Shown piece after piece: positions 33,344 to 45,760 of a DNA stretch of 64,000 nt; position 1 is the stretch's first letter, and every line of letters begins with the position of its first letter. Made by a program: the position numbers and the translations under genes. The notes under the pieces are model-generated. The model was given only the letters and a program-made list of their open reading frames with translations, ran no database searches and was not told the origin of the DNA. Source of the DNA: Malaya genurostris (Eukaryota > Arthropoda > Insecta > Diptera > Culicidae). The stretch is from contig NC_080571.1 in assembly GCF_030247185.1 (NCBI RefSeq), positions 112,771,067 through 112,835,066 on the forward strand, read 5' to 3'.

Positions 33344-36300
33344 ATTTGTTTACCCACCTAGTGTAGTTATAATACCTCATTTATATGTCTATTTAAGAGA
33401 TTCCTGCCCTCCACATACGGTGTTCCTGGAACCGGAAATCCGATATTGACATATCCGAAGTGCGCTTGTTTGGTCTTAAATACGTGTCTTTTCATGTTGC
33501 CATTTATAAAAGTGGTACTCTGGAGATATTTTTTTCGTTAATCGTCTCGTAGTTCCGGAACCGTAAGTTAGTTTTAAGTCCTATCATTTGAGTTTAAGAT
33601 TGAGAATGAGCAACATCATATTCATTTTCCACATCACTTCGTAATCTTGGTACCGGAAGGCGGATGCAAATAAATTCAAAAGATTAAAATTTTCAGCTGG
33701 CCCAATTTCTACAAAGTCGGAACCAAATAAAAGGGTTTTCGGTCGCATAGACAATTTCAGTTTCAGTTTGAATCTGTAATTGTGAAAATCGCCACCCTGC
33801 CATCGCTAAAAAAAAAACAAGGGGCGTTTTTATCACTATTTTTCATGGAACCGGTGTATTCGAAGTCGATTCGTATTGTCACCAAACTAATATGAACTAC
33901 GAATTGGAGCAGTTTTGACCCCAATTAAGAAGTAAAAAATATTAGGGGCTGGGGTCCTCTAGGAGATTGATAGTACCTATTAGCTCTCTCCGGACAGTAC
34001 CAGCCTAGATGCCGTGTGGAATCCGGCGGAAAAAAATGAACCAAGAATAGATCCACTGGGTTCCTGCTTCCATGTCGTAAAAGGCGACAATTGCAGGAGT
34101 TTCTTTTTCCTTTCAGTTATCAGATATTTTCAATGTTTTACTTCTGATTACTCTATTTTACTAAATTATCTCTTCATTCAACCTGTCAATTTCCGTCTAA
34201 CTTCGAAAAAAGTTTTATTTGGAATGTTTTCTTCTTCCATGTTATTGATTGTCTGTCAGGATTATAAATTAAATGATAAAAAAATAAATAATCTAAAACT
34301 ATTGCGCAAATCCGTTGATATTACAAAGTTAATAACACGTAGTAAAAAAATACTTGATATTAATATTTTAAACAATAAATTAAGATTTTTCTCGGTAGCC
34401 GGCTGCCCAGATCAACCAATATAACCAATTATTAATTTTAATAAGTAATTAAAATAATGAAGTGGAAATAATAAAGAATAATAAATAATGATTTTATAAC
34501 AACTGTTTAGAATATGTCAATGCAATGAATCAACTATTTTGTCTAAATCCTATTCACTCGTTTATTTTGTAACACGTAATTTCAATTATAGAATAAGGTA
34601 AGTTTTTATTCGTTACGCGATAGTATTGCAAATTTTTCTTCAGTTTACTCGAATAAGAGCTGTGAATCAAGACTTTCCGGGACTTCAATATAGGATATTG
34701 TTGAAACGTTCACTCGGGAAATTAGTGAGTTTAGTGGTGCATTCGAGCATCTTGAAACCGGAACATACTGAGTCGCGCGCGAATAATACCAATACTGAAA
34801 TTTTTACTAACAAATATCCTTCTCCCGTGACACTTGTGGAGTGCGCAGTAGTATATACGGCCTCTAGTAACAACAAGTGTTGGACTAACATCCCTTCCCA
34901 TTCCTTAGACGATCTACGTTTGGGCCTGGCCGGCGCCGGTACTGATCAATGAATTCTGGGATTACCAGAAGATGTACATTGAAGAATGATTTACCAGTCC
35001 CAGGTCGGATCATCTAGAAACTCCCTGTACAATTTCAGCTAATCCCGATCAGTAACGGAGTAGCAACCAGGGGTGGTCGCTCAAGCTTAAGCTCAAGCTC
35101 AAGCTCAATTAAGAAGTAAAAAATCTTCTATTATTCACTATTCACGATTCAAAACTTGAATCGTACGACCATTTGAATTTAAGTTTTTGAAAATCGGTTG
35201 GTACGTTGTTGAGAAAAAAAAGGTTTTGAAGTGTTGTCATCAATTAATGTACAAAAGTTACCCAAACATGCACTCGTTTTTCTCCGAAATGGCTGAACTG
35301 ATAAAACAACTTTAGTTCAAATAAGTTACACTATTGCGAGATAGAAATTATCTAAGTTTCATATGGATCCGACTTCCGACTTTTAAAATTTTAAAGGAAG
35401 ATGTAAAGATGAACTAATCTCTCAAGAATAGTTAGTAAATTCCTCTAGTTTACAGGTTTTGTAAGAGGTACTCTTACACTCATTTTGAGCATAAAGGTGC
35501 CTTGAATCCGGTATCGGAAATAGTGATCGAAATATCAAAAATGAATCACACTATATTTTCCCAGAAATGTTCAAACCGATTTCAATAAATTTAGATTAAA
35601 TGAAAGGTATTGAAATCTTATGCAAATTTTCTGGAAAAGTAATTCTGGGCCATAAAACCTTTCATCTAAGCTTAATTTTGTGAAAAACGGTTTTGTCATC
35701 TCTGAGAAAATCAAGTGAGTTCCGTATTGGAGTTTTTGAACACTATTTCCGGTACTTCCGATTGTTTATTGTTTGTATTTGCAACATGAAATCGATATGC
35801 AACCGAAAAATTAACAATTCTTGAATTTATGATGAGAAACATTTTTAGCTTCAATTGTAATATTACTTTCCTGAGACATAAAAATAGAGAAAACCTCCAT
35901 TGAAACGTTTATTAAAATCATGTAATGCAATTACTTATATACGCACAGACATAGCTCAACTCGACGAACTGAGTCGAATGGTATATAACACTTGGCCTTC
36001 TGTGGCAATTTTTACAAGTCAATTCTTCAAGTGATTGCATGTACTTTTCTATATGGGATAGGCTAAAAAATGAATGAATATGAATATGGTGCTGATCGTT
36101 TAATATCTGCATACTTCCATTGAAATTTCCGGATGTGATGTGAACTGTTATCAATGACAAAATTTTTGGCACGTCACTATTACAAAACCCTTAGAAGTTT
36201 GTAAAAATTGGTCGAATCATCGCTGATAGACGTGAGTGAAATCCATTTGGGTAAATATGACCACTATTTCCGGTGCCTCCGAAATCGAAAACCGGGAGCT

Positions 36301-36735
36301 ATGATACCCGGATCAGTTTTGTTGGCCGTCTACTGATAATGACTATCGAATGGAGTATTTTTGAGGTCACTTTAGAAAATTTTTCAAGTGTTTGTTTCGC
36401 CCATTTTAGTGATGGTTTAAAATTTTAAAACACTTTACCCTATAATTCCGAAACCGGAAGTCGGATCCAGATGAAATTGTATTTGTATAAGACCTTTAAT
36501 TTAATCTAAGTTTTTAAAATTAGTACACATATTTTCACTTTTTTGTTCATTTTACACCATAACCCAAGGATTCAAAAATTTTGTATAGTATCTTAAGACC
36601 TTTCTTTTGGATCTAAGGATGTGAAAATTGGTTTAGCCATCTCCGAGAAAATCGAGTCGAATGATATGATATTCGGCTAAAAAAGCGGTTTTCACAGTGA
36701 TTGCATAATCTTTCTATATGAAAAAGGTAAAAAAC
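33344..36735 (+). mobile_element. Family-A element, split by a LINE insertion
   Basis: The head CCACCTAGTGTAGTTATAAT is near 33356 and a family-A tail, TATATGAAAAAGGTAAAAA, lies at about 36715-36733. The body carries repeated blocks built on AACCGGAAGTCGGATCC, a GTTTGTGAAAATTGGT-type block and a GACGAACTGAGTCGAATGG block near 35960. Without the LINE (33941-35105) and one 19-bp duplication it is about 2.2 kb. It is internally repetitive, with no ORF of note. It could also be two adjacent family members. Confidence 0.6.
33941..35105 (+). mobile_element. Non-LTR retrotransposon fragment with 19-bp TSD and hexanucleotide tail
   Basis: The 19-bp sequence CAATTAAGAAGTAAAAAAT stands at 33922-33940 and again at 35106-35124, a clear target duplication. 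The insert ends in an AAGCTTAAGCTCAAGCTC-type hexamer tract rather than poly(A), as in several non-LTR clades. A 136-codon frame (34014-34424) lies near the 5' end but matches no domain I know. The segment about 34385-34440 and 34800-35080 (GTAGCCGGCTGCCCAG, GATCAGTAACGGAGTAGCAA) recurs at 45410-45760. No reverse transcriptase is present, so the clade is undetermined; a SINE-like or deleted LINE derivative is possible. Confidence 0.78.
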
Positions 36736-39700
36736 ATTACTAGGAATTTTACCGCAGCGTTACTACGTAGTCTTTTTGTGTGTGTAGTTTTATACTTCAA
36801 GTGTTCTAGTATATCTATGCTAAATGTTAAAAATAAAATAAAATTAAGTACTCAGTAATTGGAACTAGAAGTGCTTCTAATTGAAACTTAAATGTCGTTT
36901 TTTTCAAAAATTTCGAAATTTTTTCATTAAAAATTATGCGGGGCAATCCAACCAAATACCTGAAATTTTATTGTTAAAACCAAACATCTCAATGGTAGAA
37001 ATTACCATTATTTAGCTTGAAATAAGAGTTAAGCTATCAAAAATCATAACAAAGTCTGCAGGAGAAAATAGCAACAAAATATAAAATATTGTCATTGTAA
37101 TAATAAAGCAAAAACAAAACATTTATGGGAAACGAATTAAACAAAATTAATTGGTATTCTAGTATTTAAATTGAATAATAGCATAAGGATTCCTCTTATC
37201 TGATGCTGATGTAGTTTATTCAAAAGTGTTTCATTTGAATATGGAGTTAATGAAACAATTGAACTTAATGAAATTTGTATTACTAATCAATAACAGCAAT
37301 TTACAGCAGCAATCAAAAAATTCATTAATGTTTATTTCTTGTTTAAGCTGGTAAACCACTTCTCAAAGGTTTCTCTCATCTCCTGTTTAGTTCAAATGCA
37401 GAAAAGATTTTCGGATTGGAGAAGCTATGCATGGAGATTTTTTGCAGAAAAAAATGGAACATTGCAAATTGATTCTGAAATTTTGCGGGTTAGCGGTTTA
37501 CATTAAACTGCTAGTGCCACTTTGTAATTCAAGATAAACCGCTAAGTATCCATATGGTTTTGGTTAAACTGAGTTGAACAATAGCCTAAATGCTGATCTT
37601 AGTGTATATAGAAACATATTTTCACAAACCTGACGAACATAATATGGTAAAGAATTAATGGTTCTTAATTTTGGAGCCAACCTAATTAAAATCGTACTTC
37701 AGAACAAAATATTATTTGGGCACCAATTTTCGAACTTACTGCCCACGTAAAATTCGACAACGCGTAACATTGCAAGCAATCACCCCTCCGTGGTATGATA
37801 AACGACTTTTAATCTCATAATTGGCGCTATTCATATTTCACAAAAAAAAGTAATAAGGTAAAATATGACCAGTGAAAAGGAATGAGTGCGCAAATGAAGC
37901 AATCGATGCTCTTTCTATTGAAAAAGGAAATTGAGGAATGAAAGCTATTTCCATTGGACGGCAAAAAAACAACGAACACACTTTGCAGTAGAAATCAATT
38001 TCATCAATTGACAGTTGAAATCGCAGCTACTGTGGAAGGGAGAAAGATGCTGATAGCATTGAGGAAAGCAAATGCAGCACGCGTTTGACGATGAGGGACG
38101 CTTAATTTGTAAGATTGCGATTTGAATAATGAGCAAAAATGGCAATTGAAATGCCGGCACAGATTTGGAGGACATCTCGACGAGCGCAAAGGGAATAACA
38201 TTCATTATTGAATAATAAATCATAGAAAAAACATTTGTGTTGAAAAACAGATTTTTTCCGGGTTCTACTTTTTTTTCAATCTTTTGTAGCTTCGCTTTGC
38301 GGGTGGGTGAAATTTTTTGCACGTCGTTTTCTCATACTATTTTAATTTTCATTTCGTTGTCGTCATCTTGACAAATTGTGAGCAAAGTGCAGCTCACGTT
38401 TGCGTTTTTTAATAAGATTTTTTTTATGCCGTTCGGATGGAGCGGAGCTGTCATAATAAGAGGGTACATTTTTTCTGCCGGACATCTCGGACTGTTACCA
38501 AAGAAAGTTTTAGAATTTAATTAACGATCAGATTGATTAATTAATTTTTCACGTAAGAGTTTCAATGACATCTTGGAATAATTGAACATCTTAGTTTTTA
38601 TATTGGATATTATTTGACCATTTTTTATAAAATTGATTAGAGTAAAATAAATCGAATCTCAATCGAAAATGAATGTTTTGAGCATGTGTTGCGTATCAAA
38701 TTTGTTTCGTTTTTCAGCTGAGATACATGTGCACTTTGCAAAATTTGAATATCGAATTTATGAGCAATATTTTAGTTCCGCTCAATATGATTACTGCTTC
38801 GAGGCAAGTATCCATGCAAATTTCACGCCCGAATGTTTCTCCCTAGTTTTGTTGTTGCTTTGGCCTGTATTTTCTTCATCGGTGACTGAAAAAGCGTATC
38901 ATCTGGGCAAAGTGGATGAACTGATTAGTGTAGGATCGTTAATTTCATCGATACGATCAGTTCGTTTGTCAAGGGTAGTTAGTTTTGTAATTTTCTGAAT
39001 AATGGCAAGTATGGTGAGTAATAAAATAAATGTATATCAAATTACTAATTTGTAACATGGGTTCGTCTGCAGTTTTATGTTTACAATAGAAGTTTGGCTT
39101 AATTCATTCAAAAGCGGAGTTCTTTGAATTTTCAAATTTTTTTAATTTGTTATTTTGCATCAAGAATTGTAATTCTTGATAGCAAAAGATAACGCGGCTT
39201 GTTTTGAAATTGTTTATTGAAACTCGGCTTTGTATGTTGAAGTGCAAGGCTTTTTAAGCCAATACTCAACTAATTAAATGTATTGTATTTCAATTTGTGC
39301 TGTATTTTCCCATTGAAATGTACTGTATTTTTCGTATTAAAAATTATTACAGAGTTCCCTTTCAGAGAAATTACCCCTTCGGCGAAGTGACATTGAGCAG
39401 AACGACTTTGGATGGATGGATAAATGGATTTTATCATGGTTTTTTCATAATTAATTTTAGTTCAGAGCGCGTCACAACAATTTTGCTAAAAGTCTGTAGA
39501 TTTAAAACAAAAGAAAATTGTCTCCACCCAAAAATTTAAAATATCAGTTTCTTAAAAAAATAAATGAATTTTTGTGCAATAAATGTTTGCTGATTATTCC
39601 GTTCATTGTTTAGTTGAAGTTGAACTAAAAAATGTCTTAAAAAGGGGGGGGGGGGGATCTATTTAGATTATGGAAATAAATCATCTGATAATTATTTGCT

Positions 39701-40081
39701 TTTTATTCACTGTTGTTAGATTAAATGCGTATTGCCAAATGTACTGTTTTTTTCAAAGTCGATGTACTGTATTTTTTTTATGCAAAATGTATTGGTTTTC
39801 GTCAAAAAATATACGAGCATTATTTGAAAGCACACATAGTAAGTGCCTGTTTTAATAGTAAACAAAACGTGTTGAAAGCACACTGTACTCAATTACTGAA
39901 AACATTCTGTATTTCTATGTGTCGGTGTTTTGCACGATACGCTTTGCGCTCATTTTATGCGGTTGACATTTAGCGTGCCTTATTTTGGCCCTGAATATTA
40001 CCTTAATGCTCGTTCATAAAGCAAAACAAAGTCCCGGCAGTCGATGCATAGCGCACAGAATCATTGCATAGTTAGTACCAG
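36736..40081. other. Non-coding stretch with unassigned ORFs and a poly-G run
   Basis: The two longest frames are 125 codons on the minus strand (37945-38322) and 109 codons on the plus strand (38669-38998). Neither shows a domain I recognise. A run of 13 G occurs at 39644-39656. The words TGTACTGT and CTGTATTT recur between 39270 and 39920, suggesting a decayed repeat. Confidence 0.35.
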
Positions 40082-40170
40082 TGCTGTAAACTTCATTCAA
40101 TTCAATTGAAATCGAAAAGGTGCACACACTGACGAGCACTCTACTGCAGTAAACTTCACATTCTACACGC
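40082..40170 (-). repeat. Dispersed repeat E, copy 2
   Basis: Inverted partner of 22255-22345, sharing TTCAATTCAATTGAAA-type, ACACACTGACGA and CTACTGCAGTAAACTTCACA words. Confidence 0.65.
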
Positions 40171-40372
40171 AGAAAAAAATGGTAAATATAACCATATTTG
40201 GGTTTCACACAACGAATTCTTTTGTTAAAATAGTGACAAAAGAAAATCTGGTTTGATATAGAAAACATTGCTGTTTGAAACTGCATAACTTGATAATTAA
40301 TTTTATTCAGTGGGTTTTACTTGTGCGTTTCTGTCAATTTCTTGACAAACAATTTCACAGTGAATTCAATTT

Positions 40373-42318
40373 AAAAAACGTGTTTAATCCACCTAGCAGT
40401 GAGATGATACCTATTTTTATCAATCCGCATGTGTTTTTTGCATGAATATTCTTCGGTGTTTAAGTTTTCATGACATTATTTTAATGACCCTCGTTTTAAG
40501 CGACAATTTGAGATTTTAATCACTCATTACTCTGTAATGTCGAAACTGCAAATCGGATCGAATTTGAATCTAGAAGTGTGATAATCGATTAAACATGCCA
40601 TGATATGTAAGTTCCACTCTAGAGTTTACGGTAATTTAAGGTACTTCCAGAGCCGGTATTCAGGAACCAGCATAACCCAAACCGATTCGTATGGCCATAT
40701 GACGAATAAATTACAACAGTTTTGAGTTCAACTTTGAAGCTTTTCGGGATTGTCATCTTCTATATCGGTTTGAATTTTAAAAATTCATCATCATGTAATT
40801 CGAGAACCGGAAGTCATAATTGGATAAAATAATTAATTTTTGTATATAAGTTTGTTTTAATTAAAATTTTTGTTTCTGAAATTTGATAAGGCTTTTTTTG
40901 AGAAAACGATTGAGCTTTGAGAAACGATTTTATACTGGAACCGGAATTCTAAAAGCGGTATGGCCGAAGTCAGATAAATTCACCTGAGTAGCTGTACACT
41001 TTACATTTGTTTCAAAACATTTGAAAATCAGTTAAGACATCTTTGAGAGATCATAGCACGAATTAAATTTTTAGGTGCCTTCTGATCGACAACTGAATAC
41101 CACTAAAACTGAAAAAAGTTAATTTTTTTATCGACTATCCAAATCTGCTAACCCGATAAACCTGATTAAATTATGTGGAATAGACATTTTTATACAATCC
41201 CCGAAACCGGAAGTTGGATCTGACTGAAAAGCAAGATGTTTTATAGAACTTTGAAACTTTTCATTTGAATCTTAGATGATTCTTAGATTTCATTTGCATC
41301 TTAGATCGGTTCAGCCATCTTCAAGAAAAATGAGTTACACAATTTTGATTTCGTTTCACATATCATCCTGTAGTTCCGAAACCAGAGGTCGGAACCAAAC
41401 ATAATGCAGGAACTTTGTTTGGGAGCATACGACTTTTCGTATGAATCTGAATTTGTAGAAAAGAAATTTTCCGAGAAAATTAATTGAAGTTATTTGTCAC
41501 ACACGCATTTGCTGATCTCGACGAACTGATTCGAATGGTATATGGATGTTATGTTGTTCCAGCATTTATTGCTGTAAGTAGTTTGAAACAAAATAATTAA
41601 AAAAAATTCTGCCATCATCTGGTTTATATATGTCATATTCGAACGATTATGTTGCCAAAAACGAGCCGTGCCAAAATCGGTCCGAGGCTAAATGTCATGA
41701 AAAAGAATGCTGTACACAATCCTTTTGGTTCTTAGAAACAATTGTATGTCACAGTATAAAAAATCGTGTTTTCCGTTGCTCCCAAGCATTTCTTTGTCAT
41801 ACAGCGCTCAAAACATCTACTGCTGGAATAGGGGGAAAAGTCGCTTACAGAAAAATTTCGATATCTCCGTTAAAAATGGACGGATTTTAACAATCTATGG
41901 CTTGTTGGATAGGTATTACCGTGCGGAATCTAAGTCTGAAAACATATTCTGTTTTCAAGGTCAATTGTGACAGATACTGTCAAAAAACTGAAAATTTTGA
42001 CATAAAACTTTGTATAACTCAAAAAGTAAACATCCGATCTCAAAACCATTCAATAGCGTTTTGGGTGACGGGGAGACCTTTCATTTGCGACTAGTTTGAT
42101 GAAAATCGGTCCAGCCATCTCTGAGATCTCGACCTCTTAGTTGACAACACACATACGGACACACACACATACACACACACACACACACACAGACATTTGC
42201 TCAGTTCGTCGAGCTGAATCGATTGGTATATGTCATTCGGCCCTCCGGGCCTCGGAAAAATTTTCGAAAGTTTGAGCGAATTCTATACCTATTTTTTATA
42301 TATATAAAAATAGGTAAA
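40373..42318 (+). mobile_element. Family-A element, left arm of a 3.8-kb inverted repeat
   Basis: The head AACGTGTTTAATCCACCTAG is at about 40378 and the tail TATATAAAAATAGGTAAAAC ends at about 42320. Both ends are confirmed by the uninterrupted repeat C at 531-800. The body includes several CCGGAAGT blocks, the GTTCGTCGAGCTGAATCG block near 42208 and a CA microsatellite. It pairs with 42461-44151 over nearly its full length. No ORF is shared by both arms. Confidence 0.8.
42138..42192 (+). repeat. CA microsatellite inside family-A arm
   Basis: Mostly uninterrupted CA dinucleotides with two CATA or CGGA breaks. The opposite arm holds a shorter GT counterpart at about 42564-42600, at the mirrored position. 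Confidence 0.9.
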
Positions 42319-42460
42319 ACTGACTATAAATGAACGAATTTTAGATAAAGTTAAGAATTGTTGCGCTTCGAATTCACAATCTTTTTATTTGAAATTAATT
42401 ACCTTAAATTTAGCTATTTCAACTAGCGCTTTTGTTTGTTAAAATCATACATTTTTATTT

Positions 42461-44151
42461 GTTTTACCTTTTTTTATATATAAAAAATAGGTATAGAATT
42501 CGCTTAGACTATAGAAAAATTTTCCGAGATCCAGAGGGCCGAGCTCGACGAACTGAGCAAATGTCCGTGTGTGTATGTGTGTGTCTGTATGTGTGTTGTC
42601 AACTAAGAGGTCGAGATCTCAGAGATGGCTGGACCGATTTTTATCAAACTAGTCGCAAATGAAAGGTCTCCCCGTCACCCAGAACGCTATTGAATGGTTT
42701 TTAGATCGGATGTTTACTTTTTGAGTTATACGAAGTTTTATTTCAAAAATTTTGACAGTATCTATCACATTTGACCTTGAAAACAGAATATGTTTCCAGA
42801 CTTAGATTTCGCTCGGTAATAGCTATCCAACAAGCCATAGATTGGTAAAATCCGTCCATTTTTAACGGAGATATCGATATTTTTTCCCCCTATTCCAGCA
42901 GTAGGAATTTTGAGTGCTGTGTGACAAAGCAATGCTTGGGAGCAACGTACAACACGATTTTTTATACTGTTACATACAATTCTTTCTAAGTACCAAAAAT
43001 ATTGTGTACAGTATCCTTTTTCATGATATTTTGCCTCGGACCGATTTTAGCACGGTTCGTTTTTGGCAACATAATCGTTCGAATATGACATATGTACACC
43101 AGATGATGGCAGCATTTTCGAGTTGAAAGCAATTCCATAATTATATTGATTTAAACTACTTACAGCAATAAATGCTGGAATAACAAAACAACCATGTACC
43201 ATTCGAATCAGTTCGTCGAGATCGGCAAATGCGTGTGTGACAAATAATTTCACTCAATTTTTTTCGGAGATGACTCAACCGTTTTCTACAAACTCAGATT
43301 CATACGGAAAGTCGTATGCTCCTAAACAAGGTTCCTGAATTACGTTCCGATTTCTGGTTCCGGGACTACAGAATGATATGTGAAACGAAATGAAAATTGT
43401 GGACCCATTTTTCTCGTAGACGGCTGAACCGATCTAAAATTCAAATGAAAAGTTTTAAGATCCTGTAAAATATCTTGCTTTTCAGTCAGATCCAACTTCC
43501 GGTTTAGGGAATACATGATGATTAGTATAAAAATGTCTATTTCACATAAATTAATCAGGTTTATCGGGTTTACAGATTTGGATAATCGATAACCAAATAA
43601 ACTTATTTCAGTTTTAGTGGTATTCAGTTTTCGATTCGGATTCAATTCGCACTACGATTTCTCAAAGATGTTTATACTGATTTTCAAACATTTTGAAACA
43701 AATCTAAACTAAACAGCTACTCAGGTGAATTTATCTGACTTCGGCTATACCGAATTTTCGAATTCCGGTTCCAGTATCGAATCGTTTCTCAAAGCTCAAT
43801 CGTTTTCTAAAAAAAGCCAGATCTACGAAAACAAAATTAATCAATATTATCCAATTCTGACTTCCGATTCTGAAATTACAAAATGATGAATTTTTAAAAT
43901 TCAAACCGGCACTGGGAGTACCTTAAATTACCGTAAACTTTAAAGTGGAACTTACTGCGACATATTATGTAATGTTCAATCGATTGTCACACTTTTAGAT
44001 TCAAATTCGATCCGATTTGCAGTTTCGATATTACAGAGTTGAATTGACGGTCATTAAAATAATGTCATGAGAACTGAAATACCGAAGAATATTCATACAA
44101 AAAACACATGCGGATTGATCTCACTGCTAGGTGGATTAAGCACGTTTTTTA
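42461..44151 (-). mobile_element. Family-A element, right arm of the inverted repeat
   Basis: In reverse orientation it begins (head) at ACGTGCTTAATCCACCTAGC near 44148 and ends (tail) at 42461 with GTTTTACC. Long stretches mirror the left arm: AACGATTATGTTGCCAAAAA at 41641 versus the inverted form at 43060, and CATGACATTATTTTAATGAC at 40468 versus its inverse near 44060. Small indels and substitutions separate the arms, so they are old or independent copies. Confidence 0.8.
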
Positions 44152-44510
44152 GAATGAAATGATTTCTTTGAACTAATTTACAAGGAAATATTTTACACTA
44201 CTTTTATTTCGATTTATATTAGTTCTAAAATTCCTAAATATCAATTATATTTATTTTTGAAATTAAAGACATTTAGCCGATTGAATTATTTACACGCCAC
44301 AATCAAGCCCTGGTTTTTATAGCATTCGGTGCCCATCAGTCCGGTTAAGATAGAATTCCTGCATCAAATATTTTTTATTAAGAAAATGTGTTATACAATG
44401 TTAAGCAATTTTCTAAAATATTCCTAATTACCAATACATACATTTGAATTGTTGAAAACCTTCTAGGAAAAGAAAGAAGCAGATACAATTTTACTTTTAA
44501 AACGCGCACA
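44152..44510. other. Non-coding stretch, nothing recognised
   Basis: AT-rich sequence flanking the inverted repeat. It holds no supported feature. Confidence 0.35.
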
Positions 44511-44514
44511 ACCC

Positions 44515-44755
44515 TTTTTTTCCCTCATGGAAGATTTTTCAACAGGAAGTTCCATGAACAATAGAGTACTTTTTATATAAAAGTGCAAATAACTTGACTT
44601 TCCTTTTAAAATTTTGCACTTTTCCCACCTTTTGAACCCCCTCTCTCCCTCGAATCCCCATTCAGCTTGAACCTTCCCCCTTCTTTTGACCCTCCCATGA
44701 ACTCTCTCTTGAACCCTTCCTCGAAGCCACCCCTTGAATGATCCCTGCGCAGTTT
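44515..44755. repeat. Dispersed C-rich repeat F, copy 1
   Basis: CCATGAACAATAGAGTAC, AAAGTGCAAATAACTTGAC and CCTTGAATGATCCCTGCGCA match parts of the TIR element at 52239-52504. Pyrimidine-rich runs such as CCCCCTCTCTCCCTC fill the centre. Confidence 0.6.
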
Positions 44756-44984
44756 TCATTTTTAATATTTCGAAACACATCTCAATACATTTCAAACAGT
44801 CGAAAATTATCGATTTTAACTAGCTGATGATAATTTAAAAATCTCAAATGAGAACCGCCATCCTCTATTTATCATTATGGTTGGAGAGAGTTTTGTGTTA
44901 TCGAGTTGATCTTTATGCCTATTCATTCGCATTTGCTCACTACAAACTGAGTAAGCAAAACTTCAAGTGACTAGGTACGGTTAT

Positions 44985-45235
44985 TCAATTGAAGATGAAT
45001 TCTAGGAGCTTTGGAAACAAAAGTAAAATGAATGAGAGTGGATATGCTAATAGTTTACGGCCATAAATTTCATTTTCATCAAAATATATTCGATTGGAAT
45101 GAAGTTTTACCGCACTGGTTAGTACTACGATCCTACTGACATTAAGAATCCTTCTAGGTTGGGAGTCGAACATACGACCACTGGCTTGTGAGACCAGCGC
45201 CCTAAGCATTGAATCCTCAACCCGGAGCTGCTTCT
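44985..45235 (-). repeat. tRNA-derived SINE-like repeat
   Basis: On the minus strand from about 45225 the sequence reads GAGGATTCAATGCTTAGGGC, then a five-pair anticodon-type stem CTGGT/GCCAG with loop CTCACAA (45197-45181), then a perfect B box, GTTCGACTCCC (45171-45161). The loop would place CAC at the anticodon. A non-tRNA body with AGGATCGTAGTAC follows. No poly(A) tail or target duplication was resolved. This is likely a SINE head; a lone tRNA pseudogene is the alternative. Confidence 0.6.
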
Positions 45236-45409
45236 TTATACTAAACATTTTACAAAACTTCAATTTTGAGTTATTTATGATTATGTCACACATAACTGAA
45301 AATTTAATCATAAATTGCTGAACATATTTCCGATGGTATTATAAGTTTCGGAAATAGTCGTTTTGTGTATCGAGTAGAAGAAACATATTAACACAAAACA
45401 TAATAAAAT

Positions 45410-45760
45410 TCTAACGCATTCTTGGTAGCCGGCTGCCTAGAGCAAAAATACATGATAATAAATATTAAGACATTTACTAACAAACTATCCCATCGTTTGA
45501 TGCATTGGGAAATGCATAGGATTCTTCGGTTTGTAGTAGTAACATGCTTCGAACTAACAATTCTTTCCTTCTCAAGGAGATCTAGTCCTAGTAGGCTGGC
45601 GTCGATATTGATCAGCATGCTGGAAGCAATGAAGTTTCACAATGTGAAGTTATTCCCAAGCACGTTGTTCCAGAAAAAAATCGTTTTACAGGCTCAATTG
45701 GTCCTGATCAGTAATGGAGTAGCAACACATGGGTGGTCTGTAGTGCTAATGTAAATACTT
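45410..45760 (+). repeat. Second fragment of the 33941-35105 retrotransposon family
   Basis: TTGGTAGCCGGCTGCCTAG at the left and CCTGATCAGTAATGGAGTAG, then CATGGGTGGTC, at the right match the 3' half of the insert at 33941-35105. There is no hexamer tail or target duplication. The open 110-codon frame across it (45422-45754) has no recognised domain. Confidence 0.55.

Larger units (their letters stand above)
40300..42440 (+). repeat. Dispersed repeat C, copy 2, split by a family-A insertion
   Basis: 40300-40372 matches 590-660 and 42319-42440 matches about 670-785. The 1.95 kb between them is a family-A element. Together with copy 1 this fixes the insertion point to within a few bases. Confidence 0.72.

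Noticed and set aside
34014..34424. 136-codon ORF as a host gene
   Set aside because: It lies entirely inside the retrotransposed insert bounded by the 19-bp duplication.
37945..38322. 125-codon minus-strand ORF
   Set aside because: No domain, no splice or promoter context, and the composition matches its surroundings; a frame this long is plausible by chance in 64 kb.
42138..42600. CA and GT tracts as CRISPR-like or regulatory arrays
   Set aside because: Simple dinucleotide microsatellites at mirrored positions of two repeat arms; no spacer structure.
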